Part shown: one piece after another, positions 42,711 through 49,997 of the stretch
Numbering within the stretch: the first letter of the stretch is position 1
Layout of the letters: every line of letters begins with the position of its first letter
Assembly: GCA_963773035.1 (NCBI GenBank)
Contig: CAVYZX010000009.1
Location: forward strand, 62,001-126,000
Direction: 5' to 3'
DNA from: CAVRXZ01 sp963773035
Lineage (GTDB): Bacteria > Acidobacteriota > Vicinamibacteria > Vicinamibacterales > CAVVIG01
DNA length: 64,000 bases
Made by a program: the position numbers and the translations under genes
The notes under the pieces: model-generated
Seen by the model: only the letters and a program-made list of their open reading frames with translations
Told to the model about the DNA's origin: nothing
Databases searched by the model: none

Positions 42711-45416
42711 CTAGGCCTTGAGTGCTTCGAGCGGGTCAAGCGCTGCGGCACGTCGAACCGACACATAGCTGGCGAATGCGGCGGCCATTGCCAGAACGAG
42801 CGGGACACTGGCGAAGGTCAGCGGATCCAGCGGACTGATGTCGAACAGCAATGACGACATCAGCCGGGTGAGACCCATCGCGACACCGAGCCCGATGACG
42901 GAGCCGATCCCCGCCAATACGAGTCCCTGGCACACAAGTCTCCGTCGAAGCGCGCTTTGTTGTGCCCCGAGCGCCAGCCTGATGCCGATTTCTCGTCTCC
43001 GTCGAGACACCCCGTACGAAATCACGCCGTAGATACCGACAATTCCGAGCACGAGTGCCATGCACCCGGCAATGACGAGCAACACGAGAGTGAACGAGGT
43101 TCGCGCCATCGAACGGTCATAGACATCGGCGAGCGTCTGCACCGCAGCGAGCGGAAGGTTCGGGTTGACCGCCCAGACCGCGCGACCAATCTGCCTGACG
43201 AGATCTTCGGTCCCGGCGCGCTCGCTTCGAATCGCGAACGTGACCGAGCGGGGAACGTAAGCCGAAGGAATTCCTGGACCGCGCTGTACTCCTGCCCGCC
43301 AGTACACGATGGCCGGTGCGTGCTCTTGAACGCCGCTGTCGTGGACGTCTCCGACCACGCCGACGATCTCGTTCAACTTACCGGCGCGCCCGACCCGAAG
43401 CCGCTTGCCCAGTGCGGCCGACGGCCCTCCCCATAGTTCACGCGCCAGACTCTCCGACACGACAACGACCTCGCGGTTGTCGTGAATGTCGGTCCAACTG
43501 AAGTCGCGCCCGGCGATGATCGGCGTTCCGAGCGTTGCGAACAGGTCTGGCGCGACAGACTTGGAACGCCGCAGTGGCGGGATCCCCTCGCCGTAGGTCT
43601 TGTCTTCCGCCGTCACGACCATGTTGTTCTCGAACTCCATTTCCATGGGCATCGCCGTCGAGAAGGTCACCGACGTCACGCCTGGAATCGATGCGATCCT
43701 CGCCACGATGTCGTGCTGCATTCGCACCACACGCTCGGGTTCGTGAGCCTGCGCCTCAGGAATCGAGAGACGCAGCATCTGGACTTTCTCGGGCCGGACG
43801 AATCCGGGCTGGACGTTCCGCAGGGCCGCGAACGTGCGAATCATGAGACCGGAGGCGACGAGCAGCACGACCGCCAGCGCCACCTGTGTCACGACCAACA
43901 TGTTCTGCAGACGATGGCGTTCGCGACTCTGGCTCATCGTGCCGCTGCCTCCGTGCAACATTCCGGAAAGTGGTCTGGAAGACCTCGGTGCGGCATACCT
44001 GACAACTGGTACGAGCCCGAACAGCAGACCAGACAGCAGCGACAGCGCAAGCGCAAAGGCGAGCACCGCACCGTCGATGGAAACTTCGGCGAGCCGGGGC
44101 AGATTTGCCGGCGACGCGGCCACGAGCGTCCGTACGCCCGCGTAGGCAAATGCCAGTCCGAGTGCTCCACCCAACATGCCAAGCGTGGCGCTTTCGACCA
44201 ACAACTGGCGCGCGATGTGGCTCCATCCGGCGCCCAGAGCGGCGCGGACGATCAGCTCTTGCTGTCGTCCTTCGGCTCGCACGAGGAGCAGGTTCGCGAC
44301 GTTGGCACAGGCGATCATCAACACCGTACCAATAGTGCCCATGAGGATCCAGAGCACCGGTCCGATGTCGCCGACGACGTCCTGCTTCAAGGGGCGAAGG
44401 GCTGGCGCAAAATGAGCGGCCCGTAAGACGGCGCCGCTTGTTCCATATTGATCGATCCAGATGGGCAACATGCGCCCAACATCGGCATCGGCGAGCGCGA
44501 GCGGGACGCCAGACTTCAGCCGGGCGATTCCCACGTACATGTGGACGTCGTTGGGCTGAAGCTGAGCCCCCTCGAAGCGCTGCGGAAGAATTACTTCCGG
44601 GTCCTCGTTCAGGAAACGGAATCCCGGCGGCATGATTCCGATCACTTCCCGCGATCGAGAGTCGATGGTGATGGCCCTTCCGATTAGGGCTCGGTCCTGG
44701 CCAAAGCGCCGCTGCCAGTACCCGTGCGTGAGGATCACGGTCTCGGGCGTGCCTGGCGTATCGTCGTCTGCCGTGAATCCCCTTCCCAAAGCCGGCTGAA
44801 CGCCGAGCGCTCTGAGAGCTCCATCGGTCACGACCAGCGTCCGGACTTCCTCGGGCTCGCCGATTCCTGTGACCGTGGCGGACTCGGTGTGCCAGACCCC
44901 GAAATCCCGGAACGTTTGATTGTGTTCCCGGTAGGCGAGATACATCGTCGACGACAGCCTGACGTTGTTGGAGGTATGTCCTTGGAATTCCGCGGAGTGC
45001 CAGATGCCAACGAGAGCGTCGGGTTGCGGATATGGCAGAGGCCTGATCAGAACGGCATTGAGAACACTGAAGACTGCCGTCGTCGCGCCGATACCAAGGG
45101 CCAGTGTCGCCACGGCAGCTATGGTGAAGCCTGGAGTCTTGCGCAACGTGCGGATGGTAAACCGCAGGTCCCGATCCAACCGCTCGATCCATCCGATGCT
45201 GTTCATCTCGTGAACCTGCTCGCGAGAGGAAAGCACACTGCCGAATTGGCGCCGCGCGGCGATGCGCGCTTCACCTTCCGACATCCCCGAACGGCGGTAC
45301 CGTTCAACCAGCAGCTCGAGATGCGCCTCGACTTCATGCCGGGTCTCCTCGTCCACGCGTTGACGAGACAGCACAAAGCGAAGCCCCGAGATGAACGTGA
45401 CGAGTCTCGTCCACAT
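42711..45416 (-). CDS. ADOP-type orphan ABC permease, second copy
   Basis: A 901-residue duplicated MacB/FtsX permease. The N-terminal domain (ETRHEVEAHLELLVERYRRSG, then ARRQFGSVLSSREQVHEM) leads into the first helix (TLALGIGATTAVFSVLNAVLI). Two periplasmic cores, two FtsX helix groups and the terminal LDPLEALKA follow. No ATPase gene is adjacent. It starts ten bases after the PadR stop with AGGAG upstream, so both are one transcript under the promoter at 45788-45816. It is convergent with the kinase-like lipoprotein gene. The substrate is unknown, but MacB relatives export peptides and lipoproteins. Confidence 0.92.
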   Translation of the reverse strand: MWTRLVTFISGLRFVLSRQRVDEETRHEVEAHLELLVERYRRSGMSEGEARIAARRQFGSVLSSREQVHEMNSIGWIERLDRDLRFTIRTLRKTPGFTIAAVATLALGIGATTAVFSVLNAVLIRPLPYPQPDALVGIWHSAEFQGHTSNNVRLSSTMYLAYREHNQTFRDFGVWHTESATVTGIGEPEEVRTLVVTDGALRALGVQPALGRGFTADDDTPGTPETVILTHGYWQRRFGQDRALIGRAITIDSRSREVIGIMPPGFRFLNEDPEVILPQRFEGAQLQPNDVHMYVGIARLKSGVPLALADADVGRMLPIWIDQYGTSGAVLRAAHFAPALRPLKQDVVGDIGPVLWILMGTIGTVLMIACANVANLLLVRAEGRQQELIVRAALGAGWSHIARQLLVESATLGMLGGALGLAFAYAGVRTLVAASPANLPRLAEVSIDGAVLAFALALSLLSGLLFGLVPVVRYAAPRSSRPLSGMLHGGSGTMSQSRERHRLQNMLVVTQVALAVVLLVASGLMIRTFAALRNVQPGFVRPEKVQMLRLSIPEAQAHEPERVVRMQHDIVARIASIPGVTSVTFSTAMPMEMEFENNMVVTAEDKTYGEGIPPLRRSKSVAPDLFATLGTPIIAGRDFSWTDIHDNREVVVVSESLARELWGGPSAALGKRLRVGRAGKLNEIVGVVGDVHDSGVQEHAPAIVYWRAGVQRGPGIPSAYVPRSVTFAIRSERAGTEDLVRQIGRAVWAVNPNLPLAAVQTLADVYDRSMARTSFTLVLLVIAGCMALVLGIVGIYGVISYGVSRRRREIGIRLALGAQQSALRRRLVCQGLVLAGIGSVIGLGVAMGLTRLMSSLLFDISPLDPLTFASVPLVLAMAAAFASYVSVRRAAALDPLEALKA

Positions 45417-45425
45417 GCCCGGCTC

Positions 45426-45779
45426 CTACGCGCCTCGCAGGCAGCGAGCCATGAAGGCGGCGATCCGATGCCAGTTTTCGGTTTCCCTGGTCAGCTGCCG
45501 TCGGCCAACCTTGGTGATGGCGTAGAACCTGGCTTTGCGATTGTTTTCGGACGTGCCCCAACTCGCGGAGATCCAGCGCCGATGGAGCAATCGCATGAGC
45601 GAGGCGTACACGGTCCCCTCGTTCAGTTTCAACAGGTTGTCGCTGATCTGTTCGATGCGGCGTGCAATGCCGTAGCCGTGCAGGGGCCCCATCGTGTCCA
45701 GGGTCCGCAGCACGATCAGGTCGAGTGTGCCCTGCAGCACGTCCGTTTTCGCCGGTCCGTCGTTGCTTCCTTTGGCCAC
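45426..45779 (-). CDS. PadR-family transcriptional regulator, second copy
   Basis: A 117-residue PadR repressor: DVLQGTLDLIVLRTLDTMG, LHGYGIARRIEQIS, NEGTVYASLMRLLHRRWISA, RKARFYAITKVGRRQL. It shares domain order with the first PadR but clearly diverges. GTG 45779 is chosen as start because a consensus promoter ends nine bases before it, which indicates leaderless translation. The alternative GTG at 45800 lies inside the operator and upstream of the predicted transcription start. It controls itself and the permease. Confidence 0.9.
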   Translation of the reverse strand: MAKGSNDGPAKTDVLQGTLDLIVLRTLDTMGPLHGYGIARRIEQISDNLLKLNEGTVYASLMRLLHRRWISASWGTSENNRKARFYAITKVGRRQLTRETENWHRIAAFMARCLRGA

Positions 45780-45787
45780 GCCAAATG

Positions 45788-45816
45788 AGTATGCGCACAC
45801 TCCTTTGTGATGTCAA
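45788..45816 (-). promoter_or_regulatory. padR promoter and palindromic operator, second module
   Basis: On the minus strand, a perfect -35 TTGACA (45811-45816), a 17-base spacer and -10 CATACT (45788-45793) form a near-consensus sigma70 promoter. The 16-base near-palindrome GAGTGTGCGCATACTC (45787-45802) overlaps the -10. Transcription would begin at about 45780, next to the GTG. The sequence differs from the operator of the first module, so each PadR probably has its own site. Confidence 0.75.
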
Positions 45817-45878
45817 TAGGTGCGTCTAAATGGCCCAGATATGGATTAGAAGGAACAGCAGGCTTCCGGTTGGCAGTA

Positions 45879-45959
45879 CTTCCGGCTTAAGCCGGAAGCC
45901 ACGGGGACAGCGTGAGCCACGGGGGAGGGCGTGAGTAGCTTCCGGCTTGAGCCGGAAGC
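45879..45959. repeat. REP-like palindromes, copies 3 and 4
   Basis: Two copies of the CTTCCGGCTTAAGCCGGAAG palindrome, at 45879-45898 (perfect) and 45938-45959 (one central change, TTGA). They are about 40 bases apart, between the PadR promoter and the 3' end of the DUF6152 gene. Both share the GGAAGCC flank seen at 14905 and 16625. Confidence 0.85.
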
Positions 45960-45968
45960 CCCACCGGC

Positions 45969-46349
45969 TTAGTCTGTCGCTCGTCCACCGAGCGTCCGGC
46001 CGTCTGCCAATGTCATCGACTGAAAGATCCCACCGTGCTCGCCGCTCCGGAGGGGATTGACGACCACTGTGACCTTGTCGCCAGGCTTGAGAATGGTGGA
46101 CTTCCAACCGTTCTTCACCAGGGAGTTCGGGCTTCCCATCTCCACGCCCCAGCGCTCCGTTGCGCCGCTTTCGTTTACGACGTCGAGCTGGATCGAGGCA
46201 TGAGGATTGACCCACGCGAACTCAACGACGGTTCCCACCAGCGTCTTCTTGATCGAGCGGTCGAACAGCACCGGCGAGTGATGCGCGGCCAGCGATCCAG
46301 CCGCCAACGTCACGACGATGCCGATGCAAACCGCGAGCGAGCGTTTCAT
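45969..46349 (-). CDS. DUF6152 family secreted protein
   Basis: A 126-residue protein: signal (MKRSLAVCIGIVVTLAAGS), then AAHHSPVLFDRS, the DUF6152 hallmark with Pro in place of the usual Phe. Then VGTVVEFAWVNPHASIQLDV, SLVKNGWKSTILKPGDKVTV and NPLRSGEHGG follow. AGGAG lies before the ATG at 46349. Last gene of a four-gene minus-strand unit, 14 bases after the 'LSGxW' paralogue, repeating the pairing seen at 35500-36746. Confidence 0.85.
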   Translation of the reverse strand: MKRSLAVCIGIVVTLAAGSLAAHHSPVLFDRSIKKTLVGTVVEFAWVNPHASIQLDVVNESGATERWGVEMGSPNSLVKNGWKSTILKPGDKVTVVVNPLRSGEHGGIFQSMTLADGRTLGGRATD

Positions 46350-46363
46350 AAGTCTCCTACCCA

Positions 46364-47176
46364 TTACTTCACGATTGATTTCGACGAAGTCGCGGGAAGG
46401 CGGTCGTTCGTGTCGGGCAGGCACTCCACTTCAGAGATGTCGGTGGTGTCCCGCCGCGTAAACGTCTTGGTCATTTTCCACTCGCCTTCCCAGTTCTTCG
46501 GATCGGTCATCACGTACTCGACGTCGAGCTTGCCATCGCCGGTCATCCGAAAGCGCTCGATGATGTGCAGGTCATCGCTTCCCGGAATCGAGGCGCCACC
46601 CTGATCCATCCAGTGATGATGGCCCGGGAAGTACTTGGTGTCGACGACGAGGGCGTCGCCTTCCCAGCGGCCAATCGATTCGCCGTTGAAGGTGCGTACG
46701 ACTTCGTCTTCCGGCGTGTGCTGACGGCCGTCGAGGTAGATGATGCGCAACGCATTCTCGAATCCGCTGACCATGTAGATGGCCGTAGGGAGCTGAATCA
46801 TGGCGATCGGCCAAACGCGAGTCATGATGAGCGGCATCGCGGCCGGCCAGCATTGCCCGATGTCGTCGCGATAGATACCGCCGTCCTTCAGCGCCTTCTG
46901 GCCTTTGTCGTAGTGCTCTTGCGCCGATGGCGTGAGTTTGAAGGTCTCTGGAATGAAGTGCCATGTATTCGCGCGGCCGTCGTGCTGCCACGTTCCGGTG
47001 AGGTCGAACGGCGGCTTGGGACGCGGCTTCGCAATGTTGGCCGGGGCGAGCGCGCCCAACTGGGCTGGTGGAACTGGGGATGCCGGCCCGGCCCCTTGCG
47101 CCTCGGCTCTCGCCGCGACAAGGAGTCCCAGCACACACGAGGCAACTGTCAACATGCGATTCGTTTCCCTGATCAT
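46364..47176 (-). CDS. secreted 'LTGTW' paralogue of the DGxPDLSGxW family
   Basis: A 270-residue protein with a signal peptide (MLTVASCVLGLLVAARAEA after a short basic leader). Landmarks are PPFDLTGTWQHDG, IIYLDGRQHTPED, NGESIGRWEGDALVVDTKYF, LHIIERFRMTGDGKLD and MTDPKNWEGEWKMTKTFTRR. It is the most divergent of the four paralogues in the window but keeps the DGR...GRWEGDxLVV...ER...DPK order. Function unknown. GGAGGCGTC precedes ATG 47176. It shares an operon with the DUF6152 gene downstream. Confidence 0.78.
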   Translation of the reverse strand: MIRETNRMLTVASCVLGLLVAARAEAQGAGPASPVPPAQLGALAPANIAKPRPKPPFDLTGTWQHDGRANTWHFIPETFKLTPSAQEHYDKGQKALKDGGIYRDDIGQCWPAAMPLIMTRVWPIAMIQLPTAIYMVSGFENALRIIYLDGRQHTPEDEVVRTFNGESIGRWEGDALVVDTKYFPGHHHWMDQGGASIPGSDDLHIIERFRMTGDGKLDVEYVMTDPKNWEGEWKMTKTFTRRDTTDISEVECLPDTNDRLPATSSKSIVK

Positions 47177-47229
47177 GACGCCTCCGAGACGACATTCCTC
47201 CGGCAGAGGTCGAAAACGGTTCCTCAGGC

Positions 47230-48702
47230 TCAATGACTTCGTGGGCTGGCGGTCACTTCGAACGCGAAGCGCAATGCGGGGATGTGATTTCCAGGATGAT
47301 CGTCGGCGTAGGTGAGCTGAGGAAGACGATAGAGTTGCTGGCTTCCTTCCGGTCCTTGGTAAATTCCCGGATAGAAGTCGATGAGGTGCACGCCAGGCGC
47401 ACCTGCGGCCGTGAAGTTGACGACGACGTCACCGCGGCTGTTGAAGCCGCAGGCGTAGCCCATGTACGCGTTGTCGTACGTGGCGATGTAGATGTTGTCG
47501 TAGTCCGTCCAGCCGACGCCCTTCAGGTGAATCGTCACAGGCGTGCCCGCCGGTCCCGACCTGGGGATCATGCTCACGATGCTCGTCTCGATCACGAAGT
47601 AGGCGCGTGCCAGTGTCTCGCCACCGGCGCGAAGCGAGATGGTGTGGAGACCGCCGAGATCGTCGGGGATCGTCAAAGGCGCGTCGAGCTTGCCGTCGGC
47701 CCCGATGTTCAGCGTGGCCAACTGGGTGTCCTTCGGCGCGAAGCCGTTTCCGGAAACACGACTGCCTTCCCAGGTCCCCCAGACGAGGGAGACTGACGTG
47801 TTGGGAGGAAGACTGCTGGCTTTGAGCGATGCGCGAGTGAGCACGGGGCCCTGCGTTGGAGCGAGCGAGATGCTCGCGTCTTCGCCTTCCGCGTCCGCGG
47901 CCGGTACCGGCTGCTGCTGATACGGTTCTGCGTATGCAGTTTGCGCCGCACGTCCAGGCGTGACGCGAAACACGAACCCGGGCCTGGGCAAGTACGCGTT
48001 CGGCGCCTGCTCGTGATTCAGGTAGCCTTGGCCCATATATCCCGTGTAGACGCGAACGTGATGATCGCCAGCCGTTCCGCTCGCCCGGAATCGCGCGACC
48101 GCGCTGCCATGCGTGTCGGTCGCTGACACCCACCCCACTTCCTGATTGTCCCAATTGATCACCCAGGTGCTGTCCATCGTCCGCCAGCCGAGACCCTTCA
48201 CGCGAAGCTCGATCGGGGTTCCAACCGGTCCTTCCGCTGGGTAGAGTTCGAATGTCTGCGTGACTTCGACGCCGCCTTGAGCGATCGTCACGCCGTCGTC
48301 GGCCACGGTTACCTCGTGAACGCCGCCGTAATCTTCTGGAATGGAGAAGTTCGTGGCGAGCCGACCGTCCGAGCCGGTTTCCGCTTGTCCGAGCGACGTG
48401 CTGGTGTCGGTGAATTTCTTGCCGCGAAAGTGAAAATAGTCTTCGATCACCCAGCCGCCTTTGACCGTGTGCCAAAGGAGCTCAACCTTCCGGCCGGGAG
48501 AAAGCCCCTCTGCCGTCACTTGAACGACGCTGCCTACCACAGGTTTCGGATCGTGGCGGAGGTCAAGTGTCTTCGGCGCCGCGGCGTTTGCAGATGGTTG
48601 GGAGCTCCCGGCCGAGTTACTGGGGCCGCGACAACTCGCGACGACTGAGGCCGTGAGCAGAACGAGAATGGCGCCTTCGAGATGTGAAGCGCTGCGGGAC
48701 AA
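47230..48702 (-). CDS. lipoprotein with tandem IPT/TIG-like domains
   Basis: A 490-residue lipoprotein (lipobox VVASC near residue 24) with four beta-sandwich repeats. Each has a 'GPxGTPIxLxxKGLGW' type opening (PAEGPVGTPIELRVKGLGW, then PRSGPAGTPVTIHLKGVGW) and an 'xDGxLxxxxxIPDDLGGxH' type middle (twice). The repeated 'YMGQGYLNH/YMGYACGF' loops are distinctive. It is extracytoplasmic and probably binds a polymer or partner protein. It starts with TTG, seven bases after the end of the gene before it. It is part of the four-gene operon from 49206. Confidence 0.75.
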   Translation of the reverse strand: MSRSASHLEGAILVLLTASVVASCRGPSNSAGSSQPSANAAAPKTLDLRHDPKPVVGSVVQVTAEGLSPGRKVELLWHTVKGGWVIEDYFHFRGKKFTDTSTSLGQAETGSDGRLATNFSIPEDYGGVHEVTVADDGVTIAQGGVEVTQTFELYPAEGPVGTPIELRVKGLGWRTMDSTWVINWDNQEVGWVSATDTHGSAVARFRASGTAGDHHVRVYTGYMGQGYLNHEQAPNAYLPRPGFVFRVTPGRAAQTAYAEPYQQQPVPAADAEGEDASISLAPTQGPVLTRASLKASSLPPNTSVSLVWGTWEGSRVSGNGFAPKDTQLATLNIGADGKLDAPLTIPDDLGGLHTISLRAGGETLARAYFVIETSIVSMIPRSGPAGTPVTIHLKGVGWTDYDNIYIATYDNAYMGYACGFNSRGDVVVNFTAAGAPGVHLIDFYPGIYQGPEGSQQLYRLPQLTYADDHPGNHIPALRFAFEVTASPRSH

Positions 48703-48708
48703 GGACCC

Positions 48709-49206
48709 TTACTCCACGATCGTCAGCTGGGACGCTTGAACCTCGAACGGCTTGAATTCTCCCGAGCGCCCGTACTTGTCGGTCGCCGTCACTGTATAGC
48801 GGATGATTCCGACCGACGCGTCTTGGGGGACGATCCACTTGGCGACCCAGAACTCACGCTCGGGCTGAGCAGCGGTCGCTCGGTAACGCATCGGGACGTC
48901 GACGGTCTTGCCGGACACGTTGAGGTGGACGACGAGCTGAGCCGATTCCTCGCGCTTGCCGGTTGAAGGATCGGCGACGAACATACGCCAGCCGACCGGC
49001 TCGCCTCGCTTGAATCGATTCCTTAGAATGCAGTTCTCGGGATGCCCTGGAGGCTGAAACAGGGCCATGTCGCCGTAGACAATTAGCTTGCCCTGGCCTT
49101 GCGCGGGTGGCGCCGGCGCCGATTGAGATGCGATCGAGCTCTGTTGAGATGCGGCCACGGTCAGAAGGACCGCAGCCAATGCCGCCAGACTCCCCGTTCG
49201 CCGCAC
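48709..49206 (-). CDS. secreted beta-sandwich protein
   Basis: A 165-residue protein with a signal peptide (TGSLAALAAVLLTVAASQQ). The domain KLIVYGDMALFQPPGHPEN, CILRNRFKRGEPVGWRMFV and WIVPQDASVGIIRYTVTATD has an immunoglobulin-like strand pattern. I know no name for it. It is the first gene of the operon, with GTG 49206 after GGGAGG. The TIG lipoprotein, the 'LTGTW' protein and the DUF6152 protein follow on one strand with 6, 53 and 14 bases between. This suggests an extracytoplasmic assembly. Confidence 0.7.
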   Translation of the reverse strand: MRRTGSLAALAAVLLTVAASQQSSIASQSAPAPPAQGQGKLIVYGDMALFQPPGHPENCILRNRFKRGEPVGWRMFVADPSTGKREESAQLVVHLNVSGKTVDVPMRYRATAAQPEREFWVAKWIVPQDASVGIIRYTVTATDKYGRSGEFKPFEVQASQLTIVE

Positions 49207-49294
49207 GGCAACCTCCCCTGGAGACTTAGAAATCAGGCCCAGCCTGGCCGCATTCTAGTCGACTTCGAGAAACCCTCGCAATCAACGGCGCTTC

Positions 49295-49855
49295 CTACTT
49301 CAGGCCGAGCTTCTTGGCAGCCGCCAGCAGCGCGATCGACTCACGGATGCGCTTCTCACGCGTTTCCGGCCGTTTGGCTATGTGAATCCAAACCACAAAC
49401 TGCCGTCGATCGGTCGGCGCGAGGGTCTGAAAGAAGTTCCACGCCTTTGGATTGGCTTTCAGCGCTTGTCGCACATAGCCGGGCAGGTCCGGGATATTGG
49501 GTTTCGGCGCGTACCTGTTCTCGGTCGGCGCCGCGGCAAGGCCCGCTGCGGCGAGCAGGCCGGCCGCTTTGAGCTCCGCCCAGCGTTTTCGATTCGGGTC
49601 CGACCACTTGCTCGTAGGCTTCCGCGGGGTGAACTTGAGCCTGAAGCGATCGTCGTCCAGGCGATTGACGAGACTGTCGATCCACCCGAAGCACAGTGCC
49701 TCGCGGACCGAGTCTTCGTAGGGAATTGACTTCCGGCCGGAGTGCTTCTTATAGAAGACCAGCCAGACCCCTGAGCTCGACGCATGGTGTTTTTCCAGCC
49801 ACGCCCGCCACCGGCGCCGGTCTCGCACTTCCAGTGTGTTGAGCTCAGTCGCCAT
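49295..49855 (-). CDS. YdeI/OmpD-associated family protein
   Basis: A 186-residue protein with YdeI-family landmarks: HHASSSGVWLVFYKKHSG, YEDSVREALCFGWIDS, FRLKFTPRKPTSKWSDPN and the C-terminal FVVWIHIAKRPETREKRI. The family is linked to stress or antimicrobial peptide tolerance in some species, but the biochemical role is unknown. It is cytosolic. The ATG at 49855 follows GGAGAAACGG at a long spacing. It is separate from the secreted operon downstream by about 90 bases. Confidence 0.85.
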   Translation of the reverse strand: MATELNTLEVRDRRRWRAWLEKHHASSSGVWLVFYKKHSGRKSIPYEDSVREALCFGWIDSLVNRLDDDRFRLKFTPRKPTSKWSDPNRKRWAELKAAGLLAAAGLAAAPTENRYAPKPNIPDLPGYVRQALKANPKAWNFFQTLAPTDRRQFVVWIHIAKRPETREKRIRESIALLAAAKKLGLK

Positions 49856-49997
49856 TGTTGCCGTTTCTCCTTCAACTGCTTGGGATGCCAAGCGCCAGGT
49901 TCCGCACGCGCTTGTCATGCGTCCTCAATCATAGCGGCGCGTGTGCGTCTTCCGGAATTTTGCATTTGCCGGATGCGTGTGTACGCTGCACGAACCG

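Noticed and set aside
45826..46215. A minus-strand frame containing a repeated GFRLKPEA peptide
   Set aside because: The peptide is the translation of the REP-like palindrome. The frame overlaps the DUF6152 gene out of frame.
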